In this document: in pieces, positions 1-8,250 of the stretch | Layout of the letters: each line of letters begins with the position of its first letter | Numbering within the stretch: position 1 is the first letter of the stretch | NCBI RefSeq assembly: GCF_917563885.1 | Contig: NZ_CAKJTG010000002.1 | Span: 124,001 to 188,000 of the forward strand | Origin: Pseudoneobacillus rhizosphaerae | GTDB lineage: Bacteria; Bacillota; Bacilli; Bacillales; Cytobacillaceae | Length of the DNA: 64,000 bases | Reading direction: 5' to 3' | Notes under the pieces: generated by a model | Seen by the model: only the letters and a program-made list of their open reading frames with translations | Database searches by the model: none | Told to the model about the DNA's origin: nothing | Position numbers and translations under genes: made by a program

Positions 1-50
1 GTAAGCTTGTGTTGAATCAATGGATGATCAAAAACATAAACCTTCGCCAC
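1..50 (-). CDS. upp: Uracil phosphoribosyltransferase, N-terminal fragment cut by window edge
   Basis: Only the first 16 codons or so are in the window. Reading the minus strand from position 50 gives V-AKVYVFDHPLIQHKL, which is the recognisable N-terminus of Upp, the enzyme that converts uracil plus PRPP to UMP. I place the start at a GTG (48-50) because AAAGGGG lies 8 nt before it; an in-frame ATG at 54-56 is only 2 nt from that Shine-Dalgarno. Its position downstream of glyA matches the B. subtilis order. The identification rests on a very short stretch plus synteny. Confidence 0.8.
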   Translation of the reverse strand, partial: MAKVYVFDHPLIQHKL

Positions 51-200
51 TGTCATCGCCCCTTTTCTTTTATCCAATAATAGAATTTGTGTCAACCTGC
101 CAATATATGTATCAAAAAATACGAACCACACACTTCGTCTAATTCTACAAAAAAACTCCCAGCAGTTCAACTACAAACTCCAAAGAGCTACGCTTTTACA

Positions 201-286
201 CTTTAAAGTACATGGGGACTGTCCCCCGGTACGGTTATGCGGTGAAGGATTGAGGGACAGTCCCCAAGTAATTTAACGCGGTAACG
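201..286. repeat. GGGGACTGTCCCC palindromic repeat, copy 1 (double)
   Basis: Two short inverted-repeat cores (TGGGGACTGTCCCC near 213 and GGGACAGTCCCC near 253) are joined by a short linker and end with the CTTTAAAG / TTTAACGCG motifs shared by the other copies. It lies between upp and glyA, outside coding sequence. Flanking plus-strand sequence to the left is C/A-rich, as at other copies. Confidence 0.85.
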
Positions 287-532
287 TAATTTTGGATGTA
301 CGTATATTATTTCATCTCATTGCCTCCTTCTTTCATAATCCCCAATAAACGAATTACTTACTTATCAAAATTGCTAAATGGGATGATCATTGCATTTATA
401 GGACCCAACCCTCGCGAAGCTAATTCGAGTTAAAATCGCATACATTTAAACCCTTTTACAACAAAACCCCGGTAACCAACCAAACCAACCCCAAAAATAC
501 AAATATAGTTTCTAAATTGACGGGAAATAGAC

Positions 533-565
533 CAAAAAAAGTCTGCCCTCAAATTAAGGACAGAC
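533..565 (-). terminator. Intrinsic terminator after glyA
   Basis: On the minus strand, GTCTGTCCT (557-565) pairs with AGGGCAGAC (541-549; one G-U) and is followed by seven T residues. It starts 9 bases past the glyA stop, so glyA is transcribed separately from upp. Confidence 0.85.
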
Positions 566-573
566 CACTTTTA

Positions 574-1815
574 TTATTTCTCTGGATATAAAGTAAATTT
601 GCTCGTTAAGTCAGCTACACGCTGTTTTGATTTTTCCAATGTTGCTTCGTCTTCGTGGTTTTTCAACGTGTCAGCAATAATTGAAGCGATAGCTTCCATT
701 TCTTCTACGCCGAAGCCACGTGATGTAACGGCAGCGGTTCCGATGCGGATTCCACTTGTCACGAATGGGCTTGCTGGGTCAAATGGAATCGTATTTTTAT
801 TAACGGTAATTCCAACCTCATCCAGTACCTTTTCCGCAACTTTACCAGTTAAGTTTAAGCTACGTGTGTCTACCAACAATAAGTGGTTGTCCGTACCATC
901 TGAAACAAGTTGAATGCCTTCTTTTTTCAGACCTTCAGCTAAATGGTGGGCATTCTCGACGACTTTTTTCGCATAGTCTTTAAAATCATCTTGAAGTGCT
1001 TCACCAAATGCTACTGCTTTCGCTGAAATCACGTGCATTAATGGTCCACCTTGGATTCCAGGGAAAATCGATTTATCAATTTTCTTTGCCCATTCTTCTT
1101 TACAAAGAATTAATCCACCGCGTGGTCCACGAAGGGTTTTATGTGTAGTGGACGTTACGAAGTCAGCATATGGAACTGGATTCATATGTATACCTGCTGC
1201 AACTAGACCAGCAATATGCGCCATATCGACCATTAAATATGCGCCAACTTCATCAGCGATCTCACGGAACTTAGCAAAATCAATCGCACGAGGGTAAGCA
1301 CTAGCACCGGCTACGATTAATTTCGGCTTATGTTCAACCGCTTTTGCACGAACATCTTCATAATTAATACGATGTGTCACTTCATCGACACCATATTCCA
1401 CAAAGTTATATTGAATTCCACTGAAGTTAACAGGGCTACCATGTGTTAAATGACCGCCGTGGGAAAGGTTCATCCCTAGAACGGTATCGCCTTGCTCTAA
1501 GATCGTGAAATAAACGGCCATATTTGCTTGAGCGCCAGAATGTGGTTGGACATTCGCATGCTCTGCCCCAAAGATTTTCTTTGCGCGATCTCTAGCTAAA
1601 TTCTCCGTCACATCGACGAACTCACAGCCACCATAATAACGTTTGCCTGGGTAGCCTTCTGCATACTTGTTTGTTAAAACAGAGCCTTGTGCCTCCATTA
1701 CCGCTTCACTAACAAAGTTTTCGGAAGCGATCAACTCGATGTTTCCACGCTGTCTACCAAGTTCTTTCTGAATCGATGCATAAAGTTCCGGATCTTGTTG
1801 TTCTAAATGCTTCAT
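574..1815 (-). CDS. glyA: Serine hydroxymethyltransferase
   Basis: PLP enzyme of one-carbon metabolism that interconverts serine plus tetrahydrofolate with glycine plus 5,10-methylene-THF. The 413-residue product has the full family length. Visible hallmarks are the N-terminal LIASENF motif, [13 protein letters not shown], the [11 protein letters not shown] segment, the HIAGLVAAG region and the PLP-lysine context [12 protein letters not shown]. The start ATG at 1815 has GGGGGATAA upstream. It has its own terminator downstream and a plausible sigma-A promoter (1843-1870), so it appears monocistronic although adjacent to the ywlG-ywlC genes as in B. subtilis. Confidence 0.98.
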   Translation of the reverse strand: MKHLEQQDPELYASIQKELGRQRGNIELIASENFVSEAVMEAQGSVLTNKYAEGYPGKRYYGGCEFVDVTENLARDRAKKIFGAEHANVQPHSGAQANMAVYFTILEQGDTVLGMNLSHGGHLTHGSPVNFSGIQYNFVEYGVDEVTHRINYEDVRAKAVEHKPKLIVAGASAYPRAIDFAKFREIADEVGAYLMVDMAHIAGLVAAGIHMNPVPYADFVTSTTHKTLRGPRGGLILCKEEWAKKIDKSIFPGIQGGPLMHVISAKAVAFGEALQDDFKDYAKKVVENAHHLAEGLKKEGIQLVSDGTDNHLLLVDTRSLNLTGKVAEKVLDEVGITVNKNTIPFDPASPFVTSGIRIGTAAVTSRGFGVEEMEAIASIIADTLKNHEDEATLEKSKQRVADLTSKFTLYPEK

Positions 1816-1842
1816 GTTTATCCCCCTTTGTATTATGTATTT

Positions 1843-1870
1843 ATTGTAGCTATTTTTCGAAAATTGCCAA
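1843..1870 (-). promoter_or_regulatory. Candidate sigma-A promoter of glyA
   Basis: TTGGCA (1865-1870) and TACAAT (1843-1848) on the minus strand are separated by 16 bp, about 30 bp upstream of the glyA start. The spacer contains TTTTCGAAAA. In B. subtilis glyA belongs to the PurR regulon, but I do not see a convincing PurBox pair here. Confidence 0.5.
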
Positions 1871-1954
1871 TACTATTTTAACATGAATCTCTTATTTAAA
1901 GAAGGAAGTAAGTCACTGGATGGAAGATGATTTACTCAGAACGCTCTCAAAATC

Positions 1955-2530
1955 TTATGTACAGCTATTATTCTCACTCTTTTTCTCATAAACAGCCCTT
2001 GCTCCACCAATTAATTTCGGTCGCATCTTCGCTAAAGTCACATGCGCCTCCCCAATCAATTTCACTGAAGTCCGAACTGGAACAGCCACATGCTTCATAT
2101 GCATCCCAATTAACGTATCGCCAATATCAATACCCGCATCCGCTTTAATAAACTCAACGACGACAGGGTTTTGAAAATGCTCGTACGCAAAAGTGGCCAT
2201 CGCTCCCCCAGCGCTTCGAGCGGGTACGACAGCTACTTCTTCTAAGCCTTTTTCCTCTAACGTCGATCTTTCCACGACAAGTGCTCGGTTTAAATGCTCA
2301 CAGCATTGAAAAGCCAATTGGACTCCCGTTTTTTCTCTTAGCGCTTGAAGCTTTTGAAAAATCATTTCAGCCACCTCAAGCGATCCTGCTGTGCCGATTT
2401 TCTTCCCGATAACCTCACTCGTGCTGCAGCCAATCACGAGGATATTTTTTTTCGATAAAGTTGTCTGTTCTAAAAATTCATCTAAGATGGTCTGCAAATT
2501 TTGTGCCCAAACTTCGATTGATTGAGACAA
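1955..2530 (-). CDS. ywlG: TIGR01440 family protein (YwlG)
   Basis: 191-residue conserved protein of the YwlG/TIGR01440 (UPF0340) family, recognised from sequence and from its place between glyA and rpiB. The family has no established biochemical role. The start is a TTG codon at 2530 preceded by AAGGGGG at suitable distance. The sequence ends in a polar tail KKSENNSCT. It follows rpiB by 12 bp and is likely co-transcribed with rpiB and ywlE. Confidence 0.9.
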   Translation of the reverse strand: MSQSIEVWAQNLQTILDEFLEQTTLSKKNILVIGCSTSEVIGKKIGTAGSLEVAEMIFQKLQALREKTGVQLAFQCCEHLNRALVVERSTLEEKGLEEVAVVPARSAGGAMATFAYEHFQNPVVVEFIKADAGIDIGDTLIGMHMKHVAVPVRTSVKLIGEAHVTLAKMRPKLIGGARAVYEKKSENNSCT

Positions 2531-2542
2531 GTTGCTTCCCCC

Positions 2543-2989
2543 TTATAGGTTGTTTTCTTCAATGTCGGTAATTTTGCCAACACGGGTAGCATGACGACCG
2601 CCTTCAAATTCCGTTGTGAGCCAGATTTTCGCAATATCACGAGCAAGTCCTGGGCCAATGACGCGTTCACCCATCGCTAAAATATTGGTGTCATTATGCT
2701 GGCGAGTTGCTCTTGCACTAAAGGTATCATGGGCAAGTGCACAGCGAATCCCCTTCACCTTATTGGCAGCGATACTCATGCCAATTCCCGTTCCACAGAT
2801 TAAAATTCCACGATCAAATTCACCGTTGGCTACCTTTTGTGCCACTGGCAATGCGTAATCAGGGTAATCAACAGACGTTTCGCAATCACATCCGAAATCC
2901 TCAAATTCGATACCCATATCCTTTAATAAACCTTTAATTTCTTCGCGAATCTTTAATCCACCATGATCTGAAGCAATAGCGACTTTCAT
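2543..2989 (-). CDS. rpiB: Ribose-5-phosphate isomerase B / allose-6-phosphate isomerase family
   Basis: 148-residue RpiB-family isomerase that interconverts ribulose-5-P and ribose-5-P in the pentose phosphate pathway. Landmarks are the N-terminal MKVAIASDHGG motif, the DYPDYA segment, the active-site region GILICGTGIGMSIAANK with its cysteine base, and the HNDTNILAMG motif. The length fits the family. It sits 16 bp after ywlE and 12 bp before ywlG, consistent with a single transcript. Confidence 0.96.
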   Translation of the reverse strand: MKVAIASDHGGLKIREEIKGLLKDMGIEFEDFGCDCETSVDYPDYALPVAQKVANGEFDRGILICGTGIGMSIAANKVKGIRCALAHDTFSARATRQHNDTNILAMGERVIGPGLARDIAKIWLTTEFEGGRHATRVGKITDIEENNL

Positions 2990-3005
2990 TTTAAAATTAC
3001 CTCCT

Positions 3006-3473
3006 CTATTTTTCTTTTAGTTTCTCAATTAGTTTATCTATTGATGCGACTAAATCGTGAAAAGTATCCCGATAGACATCTTTATTTCCACCATAAGGGT
3101 CAAACACATCTAGCCCGCCATCGCCAGCGAATTCCTTTAAGGTGAAGGTTTTCCCACTAGCCTGAGGGAAATTATGCAAAATCGTATTTCGATGAGTTGC
3201 TGTCATTGTGAATATGTGAGTAGCCCAGTCAACATCTTGCCCCGTTAACATACGTGAACAATGCTCGTGGTCGATTCCATTTTCGGATAAAACCGACTGC
3301 GCATGTCTAGAAGCCTGCATCCCATCCATCGCATAAACACCTGCCGACCTCACCTCCACATTCGGCCACTGCTTACTCCTCAAAATCGCCTCCGCCATCG
3401 GACTACGGCAAGTATTCCCCGTACAAACAAACAAAACACGCACCACCAAAGCAGCCCCCTCCTCCTTCTCCAT
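3006..3473 (-). CDS. ywlE: Low-molecular-weight protein arginine phosphatase YwlE
   Basis: Low-Mr phosphatase-fold protein carrying the P-loop CTGNTCRS near its N-terminus and a C-terminal DPYGG general-acid loop. The threonine inside CTGNTCRS is the residue that in B. subtilis YwlE selects phosphoarginine over phosphotyrosine, so arginine phosphatase is the likely activity (established for the family, inferred here). The ATG at 3473 has AAGG only 2 nt away. A second, stronger AGGAGGGGG lies before in-frame TTG/GTG codons at 3449-3443, which would give the more typical N-terminus (M)RVLFVCTGN; the true start may be there. The 5' half of the coding strand is unusually G/T-rich next to a palindromic repeat. 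Confidence 0.93.
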   Translation of the reverse strand: MEKEEGAALVVRVLFVCTGNTCRSPMAEAILRSKQWPNVEVRSAGVYAMDGMQASRHAQSVLSENGIDHEHCSRMLTGQDVDWATHIFTMTATHRNTILHNFPQASGKTFTLKEFAGDGGLDVFDPYGGNKDVYRDTFHDLVASIDKLIEKLKEK

Positions 3474-3536
3474 ATCCTTCCCCCATTATAAAATAAAACA
3501 AACCAATATGCACATTTACACAATTGCACATCACCA

Positions 3537-3663
3537 CTTTAAAGCAGTCGGGGACTGTCCCGCATTCCGTTAACGCAGTAAAGCATCGGGGGACAGTCCC
3601 CGACTCCTTTAACGCACAAAAGCGCCGGGGGACTGTCCCCCGGTGCGGTGCTGTGTTAAAGCA
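3537..3663. repeat. GGGGACTGTCCCC palindromic repeat, copy 2 (triple)
   Basis: Three palindromic cores in a row (GGGGACTGTCCC near 3551, GGGGGACAGTCCCC near 3588, GGGGGACTGTCCCCC near 3627), separated by TTAACGCA linkers. The right end runs into the mntP stop: TTAAAGCA of the repeat supplies the stop codon. Counts on the plus strand are G 5 and C 36 for 3421-3520, but G 35 and C 22 for 3661-3760. Confidence 0.9.
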
Positions 3664-4204
3664 GTAGTTTGAGGCCGAAGGCGAGTAGGATGCTGCCGCC
3701 TAGGGCTTCGCTGTATGGTCCGATGAAGTTTTGGACTTTGCGGCCGACTAGTAGACCGCACCAGGTTAAGATGGTGGCGGCGACTCCGAAGCACATGAGG
3801 ACTAGTACCGTTTTTGCCTGGTAGATTCCGAGTGTTAGTCCCACCGAAAAGCTATCTAAACTCACGCTAAACGCAAAAACCATTAGTCCAAACCCAACCG
3901 GCGTAATTACCGAGCTGTCCTCTTTTTTAAAGCTCGACCAAATCATTTGCACACCTAGTACAAGTAACAATCCCCCACCAATGTATGTAGCAATTGTCCC
4001 AAATTGATTAGACAAGAATTTTCCGGCAATCATCCCGAGTAATGGCATCCAAACATGAAAAATTCCAATCGTGATGCCAATTTTAAAGATTTGTCTTAAT
4101 CGAAGGTTGAACATTCCCATTCCAAGGCCCACCGAAAAGGCATCCATGCCTAATGCAAAAGCCATTAAAATAAGTGTCAACAACTCGCCTGCAACTGCTG
4201 TCAT
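3656..4204 (-). CDS. mntP: Manganese efflux pump MntP (YwlD)
   Basis: 182-residue polytopic membrane protein, about six hydrophobic segments, of the MntP family that exports Mn(II). Two internally related motifs with conserved aspartates are visible, [14 protein letters not shown] near residue 20 and [13 protein letters not shown] near residue 115, as expected for this duplicated fold. It lies between ywlC and ywlE as in B. subtilis. The last 100 bases have inverted G/C strand bias relative to the rest of the gene, next to a palindromic repeat that provides the stop codon. Confidence 0.94.
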   Translation of the reverse strand: MTAVAGELLTLILMAFALGMDAFSVGLGMGMFNLRLRQIFKIGITIGIFHVWMPLLGMIAGKFLSNQFGTIATYIGGGLLLVLGVQMIWSSFKKEDSSVITPVGFGLMVFAFSVSLDSFSVGLTLGIYQAKTVLVLMCFGVAATILTWCGLLVGRKVQNFIGPYSEALGGSILLAFGLKLLL

Positions 4205-4293
4205 ATCTACTTTCGCCCCCTTGGACTTGCTAATTCAAGATATGCACGTCCAAGGGATTTTAGAATTAAAAGTCTGGAGTAAACCTCACAACT

Positions 4294-4328
4294 CAAAAAA
4301 AGCCCTCCAAACTAACTTCTGGAGGACT
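4294..4328 (-). terminator. Intrinsic terminator after ywlC
   Basis: AGTCCTCCA (320-328 of 4 kb) pairs with TGGAGGGCT (4301-4309) on the minus strand and is followed by seven T residues. It lies 16 bp past the ywlC stop, so mntP must have its own promoter. Confidence 0.85.
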
Positions 4329-4343
4329 ACGTTTTCGCCTATT

Positions 4344-5387
4344 CTATTCCACAATCACCCGATGCCCTGCTGCTTTTTCCAAACGATTCATAATCGCCTG
4401 ACCAACACCCTCATTCGGGAACATTTCACTGAAAATAATATCCACTTTCTTCTCATTAAAAGTACGCAAGCTCTGATAAAGGGCAGTTGCCACTGTCTCT
4501 AGCTCTTCGCGTTTTCCACAAGCTAAAACAACATCCGCATCATAAGCACCAACCTGTTCAGCTGTCGTTAACACCCCAACCCGCAGCCCTTCTTGTCGTT
4601 TTTCCCGAATTAACTCGTCGAAAAATTTCTTTGAGCCATTCACCAAAAACAACGGCGCATCAGGAGCATAGTGCTGATACTTCATCCCTGGCGATCTTGG
4701 CGCACTTGTCTGGTCAGTTAAAGCTGCGTCCAACCTCACTGAACCAACAACCGCCTCGATTTGCTCTTTCGTAATTCCACCTGGACGCAAAATGACAGGA
4801 ACCTCCTCGGTGCAATCAATCACTGTCGATTCGACTCCGACACCCGTTGGCCCGCCATCCAAAATCCCGCTAACCTTCCCATCCAAATCCTCCAACACAT
4901 GCTCACCCTTTGTAGGACTTGGACGACCAGATTTGTTCGCACTCGGTGCAGCAATTGGTAGCCCACATGCCTCTAACACCGCCAACGCCAACGGATGATC
5001 CGGAATTCTAACCGCAACCGTCTTAAGCCCGGCACTCGCTTTTTCCGATAAGGCTCCGTCTTTTTTTTGAAAAATAATCGTCAGCGGCCCTGGCCAAAAC
5101 GCATCCATTAACAGGAGCGCTTTTTCAGGCACCTTTTCGACAAAGTCCGACAGCTGCTCCTTGTGAGCAATGTGGATAATCAGTGGATTATCGCTTGGCC
5201 GACCCTTTGCTTGAAAAATTTTTTCCACAGCTTTATCGTTTTCCGCATTCCCACCAAGCCCATAAACGGTCTCTGTCGGGAAAGCTACGACCTCATTTTG
5301 GCGTAAAAGCTGTGCTGCTTCCTTTACCTGTGGATAATCTACCAATTTACCCACAAACTTATCCACTTTCCAACGTTTTGTATCCAT
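4344..5387 (-). CDS. ywlC: L-threonylcarbamoyladenylate synthase (Sua5/YwlC)
   Basis: Makes threonylcarbamoyl-AMP from threonine, bicarbonate and ATP, the first step of the t6A tRNA modification. The 347-residue protein has the two-domain Sua5 layout: an N-terminal YrdC domain (about residues 18-205) with the motifs PTETVYGLG, KGRPSDNPL and SANKSGRPSPT, and a C-terminal Sua5 domain (about 230-345) after the linker SPGMKYQHYAP. The 5' end of the gene contains three DnaA-box matches, part of a cluster that continues upstream. Downstream is a terminator. Confidence 0.97.
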   Translation of the reverse strand: MDTKRWKVDKFVGKLVDYPQVKEAAQLLRQNEVVAFPTETVYGLGGNAENDKAVEKIFQAKGRPSDNPLIIHIAHKEQLSDFVEKVPEKALLLMDAFWPGPLTIIFQKKDGALSEKASAGLKTVAVRIPDHPLALAVLEACGLPIAAPSANKSGRPSPTKGEHVLEDLDGKVSGILDGGPTGVGVESTVIDCTEEVPVILRPGGITKEQIEAVVGSVRLDAALTDQTSAPRSPGMKYQHYAPDAPLFLVNGSKKFFDELIREKRQEGLRVGVLTTAEQVGAYDADVVLACGKREELETVATALYQSLRTFNEKKVDIIFSEMFPNEGVGQAIMNRLEKAAGHRVIVE

Positions 5388-5602
5388 ATAAAATCCACCT
5401 TCTAATTACTTGCAAGTAAACGACAGAAATCTACATAATTCCGACTTTTTTCGCCTATTCATGTTTGCAAGTATAAAAGAAAATAAATGCGAACACAAGT
5501 TTTTATCCACATTTTGTGGATAAAAACACCGTTTCCGTGGATAACTTTTCAGATATATCCACAAATTACATCTGGAATTTCAAAAATACTGAGTTATCCA
5601 CA
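5171..5602. promoter_or_regulatory. DnaA-box cluster at ywlC (eight boxes)
   Basis: Exact TTATCCACA boxes occur at 5171-5179 (minus), 5329-5337 (minus), 5503-5511 (plus), 5515-5523 (minus) and 5594-5602 (plus). One-mismatch boxes occur at 5359-5367 (plus), 5536-5544 (minus) and 5555-5563 (plus). The five from 5503 to 5602 crowd into 100 bp, two of them head to head 3 bp apart. In B. subtilis the ywlC region is one of the known DnaA-box clusters that bind DnaA and restrain replication initiation; the same locus carries one here. No AT-rich unwinding element is obvious, so I do not call it an origin. Confidence 0.9.
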
Positions 5603-6009
5603 GTTAAGATGTTTTTAATATGTTCAGATTTGAATAAATCCTTTGGCAATTCCTCTTCTTCGATTGTGGAAAACCCAAGCATCTGAAAAAACGGTACAGA
5701 AGTCTGTTTATTCGTCGCTAAAAACAAGCTAGAGATATTCTTTTCCTTTGTTAATCGTAGAATTTGCTCGAACAATGTGAGAATCTCATTTTCCTTCATC
5801 CCAGCGGTAATGACTAATGAGCGCAAAAGCCCATTTTCTCCAAACGGTTCGACTCCAATGGTTGCTCGTAATCTACCACTCTCATCCTCCATCAGAAGAA
5901 AATATTCAACCGTTTCCTTTACACCCTCTGTTCCTAAGTTCGCCTTTTCTAAAAAATCCACTAAATTTGGCAAATCCTGCTCTGTCGCCATTCTGATTAT
6001 TGTTTCCAC
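5566..6009 (-). CDS. GNAT-family N-acetyltransferase (YwlB-like)
   Basis: 147-residue protein with GNAT-fold signs: GLLRSLVITAGMKENEI (the beta4/alpha3 acetyl-CoA region) and a C-terminal FFQMLGFSTIEEEELP motif (FYxxLGF type). Substrate unknown; the position after spoIIR matches ywlB. I place the start at GTG 6009 because GGGGTGG lies just upstream; an ATG at 6045 has no ribosome binding site. Its 3' end and stop overlap the DnaA-box cluster: the last box is inside the coding sequence. Confidence 0.75.
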   Translation of the reverse strand: METIIRMATEQDLPNLVDFLEKANLGTEGVKETVEYFLLMEDESGRLRATIGVEPFGENGLLRSLVITAGMKENEILTLFEQILRLTKEKNISSLFLATNKQTSVPFFQMLGFSTIEEEELPKDLFKSEHIKNILTVDNSVFLKFQM

Positions 6010-6135
6010 TTTTCCACCCCATATTCTAGCGATTCCATCGCTCATTTGATGCTTCTAGTTTTATGAATATGATAGAGTAGAAAAAGTAGAACTAGATTTC
6101 TTCTATATTTTTGTAAAATAGATCCTTACAAATTA

Positions 6136-6164
6136 AAATCGACGGGAGGGGGGCCCGTCGATTT
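6136..6164 (-). terminator. Hairpin terminator after spoIIR
   Basis: An 11-bp perfect stem AAATCGACGGG / CCCGTCGATTT closes a CCCCCCT loop, followed on the minus strand by TAATTTG, a weak U tract. It sits 16 bp past the spoIIR stop and separates it from ywlB. Confidence 0.7.
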
Positions 6165-6179
6165 ATCGAGAATATCTAT

Positions 6180-6986
6180 TTAGAACAGCTTAAGCCACAT
6201 TTCTTTAAGGAAAAATCTCACTTCTACTTTTTCCTCAGCTTCTGCAACATAAACTGGTTCTTGCTTTGGTTGTGTTTCAACTTTCGTTTCGGTAGCAATT
6301 GTAGGTTCGTTGACTACTTTTTCCCTTGCAACTGTTTCTTCTACCTGGATTACTTCAGTTACTTCTTTTTGAGGAGTAGGCGTTACTTCCACAATCGGTT
6401 GTGGGCTTTCTACTTCAGTAGTTGCCTCAACCGCAGCAGGTTCAACCACTCGTTGCTCTTCAAAACCATCGCTAACCGCTAACCCGTTTGAAAAATCTAG
6501 GAAGCACAATGGCGGGAATAACACACACCACCAGTTAGCCCCTTTCCCTTCACCTAATGTGATGAGAATCGCTTCGTATTCACCAGCTGGGTATAAAAAT
6601 TGACCATATAATTTGGTTGGAAATTGAACCTTCCCAAACTCGACATTAACAAACTGATTGGAGCCTTCTCTTTTTACAACTTCTTCAGCTATTTTTTGAA
6701 TCTCAGGTTGCTTGGATTGAAGTAAATCTCTCGCATGATTAATATTTGTTAATTCCTGTACCCACGTTGTGATGTTTGCATTTACTTCATCACGAACTAG
6801 TCTTTTTAACGCTTGATCCGCGTCTAAATCACTATTTGCCAGAATTCGTAAGCGAATCGCTTCTTTCGGGATAACGATTGATTCACTAGCTGTCACTTCA
6901 TTTTTAGGTATGTATAAGCTTACGATTGTACCGATTACTAGAATTAATATATAGGCGATTCCTAAAGATTTCATTTTAAGTTTCAT
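6180..6986 (-). CDS. spoIIR: Stage II sporulation protein R
   Basis: Secreted forespore signal that triggers SpoIIGA to process pro-sigma-E in the mother cell. The 268-residue product has an N-terminal signal/anchor (about residues 8-26), the conserved IPKEAIRLRILANSDLDADQ segment typical of SpoIIR, and an internal WWCVLFPPLCFLDF motif. After residue 175 comes a low-complexity V/E/T/P-rich linker of about 80 residues ending in FFLKEMWLKLF; the protein is longer than B. subtilis SpoIIR (224). Start chosen at ATG 6986 with GGTGG upstream; upstream TTG/GTG codons overlap that site. Position between ywlB and prmC matches B. subtilis. Confidence 0.93.
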   Translation of the reverse strand: MKLKMKSLGIAYILILVIGTIVSLYIPKNEVTASESIVIPKEAIRLRILANSDLDADQALKRLVRDEVNANITTWVQELTNINHARDLLQSKQPEIQKIAEEVVKREGSNQFVNVEFGKVQFPTKLYGQFLYPAGEYEAILITLGEGKGANWWCVLFPPLCFLDFSNGLAVSDGFEEQRVVEPAAVEATTEVESPQPIVEVTPTPQKEVTEVIQVEETVAREKVVNEPTIATETKVETQPKQEPVYVAEAEEKVEVRFFLKEMWLKLF

Positions 6987-7342
6987 GTTTGCCACCAACC
7001 CTTTCCTATCCTCATTGTGGACAGAAAGTCGGATTCTTAAACTAGCATTTTGAAAAAATCTAGGAAACTATTTTTTTCCTCGTCTATTTTTCTAAAACAT
7101 AGCCTTTGAACAAACCTTTTGGCATTAAGCTAAGTGTTTGCAGGAAATGTTCCTCCTAAAAAGAGGTAGCTTTCATTTTTTCCGACTATTGTCTGGATAA
7201 TTCCGACCGTTCAGGGTTTTTTTCCGACTGTTTCGTCATTTTTTCCGACCGCTTTCACGATTATTCCGACTTTTTCACATTTTCGTCACAACCTCACGCT
7301 AATATCCAAAAGAAAACTTCTATGTTACCTCTTAATTTTTAT
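6987..7342. other. Intergenic region upstream of spoIIR
   Basis: About 355 bases between prmC and spoIIR. It holds a five-unit 21-bp array (7180-7284, listed separately). I looked for a sigma-F promoter of spoIIR near 7010-7060 and found a GTTTA -35-like box but no convincing -10. No gene is apparent. Confidence 0.5.
7180..7284. repeat. 21-bp phased array, header TTCCGAC, five units
   Basis: TTCCGAC recurs at 7180, 7201, 7222, 7243 and 7264, exactly 21 bp apart. The base after the header alternates T, C, T, C, T. The remaining 13 bases of each unit are T-rich but diverged. The array sits about 200 bp in front of spoIIR and downstream of prmC. Function unknown; compare arrays at 30746 and 49260. 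Confidence 0.9.
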
Positions 7343-7376
7343 AAAAAAAATAGACCACCCCCAAAAGAGGTAGTCT
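7343..7376 (-). terminator. Intrinsic terminator after prfA-prmC
   Basis: AGACTACCTC pairs with GGGTGGTCT around a short loop, followed by eight T residues on the minus strand, just past the prmC stop at 7384. Confidence 0.88.
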
Positions 7377-7383
7377 CACGCAT

Positions 7384-8250
7384 TTACTTCCCTATTTCCG
7401 CAAACACCATGCGATCCTTGCCATTTATATCATTCACCACTTCGACAAAAGCACCCGGAAACGCTGACCGCAGCATGCCAGCCACTGTTTCTCCTTGGCC
7501 AGCACCGACTTCAAAGCCAACTAATGCCCGCTCGCGAACCACTAAAGGTAGCTCGACCATAAAACGGCGGTATAAATCGAGCCCATCCACGCCCGCAAAC
7601 AAGGAGCTTTCTGGCTCATGATCTTTTACGACTACCGACATCCAAGAACGGTCACTTTCTGGAATATATGGTGGATTGGAAAGTATGACATCAAACCTCT
7701 CACCCGATGTTATGAACGGTTTTAATAGGTCACCATGAACGAACTCAACATCTGCACCCAAAACCAACGCATTCTCAAGAGCCACCGACAAGGCTACCTC
7801 CGATAAATCCGAAAGAGTTACACGTAAAGCTGGTTTCTCAAGCTTCATCGTCACACCGATTGCACCGCTGCCCGTTCCAACATCTAAAAATTGGAGGACA
7901 GAATCACCAGCAAACATCCGCTTCACCCGCTCCAACGCCCCATAAACTAACTCTTCCGTCTCTGGACGTGGAATCAACACAGCAGGTGAAACAGCAAACC
8001 GCCGGCCATAAAACTCCTCAAACCCAAGCAAATATTGAATCGGCACTCCTTCACCATGATGCAGCACAAACTTCTCGAACTCTAGCCAAATGTCCTCATC
8101 CAACTCATCTCGCATATTGGCAAACAACTGCGCACGCGACATTCCCGCTAATTGGCGCAGGATGATTTCTCCCGCATTCTCATCCCGACCTTTTTCGATT
8201 AAAAAAGAAGAAGCCCATGCAAGGGCCTCATACACTTTTTTAGAAATCAT
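7384..8250 (-). CDS. prmC: Release factor glutamine methyltransferase PrmC (HemK)
   Basis: N5-methylates the GGQ glutamine of peptide chain release factors using SAM. The N-terminal helical domain (about residues 1-80) precedes a Rossmann methyltransferase with [10 protein letters not shown] (SAM loop) and the catalytic NPPY motif (SNPPYIPES). Choosing the ATG at 8250, whose codons overlap the last 11 bases of prfA, gives 288 residues, the size of the B. subtilis protein. The ORF stays open upstream to 8289, but the ribosome binding site is weak for every choice, suggesting translational coupling to prfA. The coding strand is unusually G/T-rich. Confidence 0.95.
   Translation of the reverse strand: MISKKVYEALAWASSFLIEKGRDENAGEIILRQLAGMSRAQLFANMRDELDEDIWLEFEKFVLHHGEGVPIQYLLGFEEFYGRRFAVSPAVLIPRPETEELVYGALERVKRMFAGDSVLQFLDVGTGSGAIGVTMKLEKPALRVTLSDLSEVALSVALENALVLGADVEFVHGDLLKPFITSGERFDVILSNPPYIPESDRSWMSVVVKDHEPESSLFAGVDGLDLYRRFMVELPLVVRERALVGFEVGAGQGETVAGMLRSAFPGAFVEVVNDINGKDRMVFAEIGK

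Larger units (their letters stand above)
51..573. other. Intergenic region between glyA and upp
   Basis: About 520 bases without a convincing gene. It holds the glyA terminator (533-565) and one copy of the GGGGACTGTCCCC repeat family (201-286). The stretch from 57 to 200 is rich in A and C on the plus strand and has no recognisable signal apart from the upp ribosome binding site next to position 57. No RNA gene or riboswitch fold was recognised. Confidence 0.5.

Noticed and set aside
7180-7284. CRISPR array
   Set aside because: Repeat 7 bp and spacer 14 bp are far too short, and no cas genes are near; the same holds for the other arrays.
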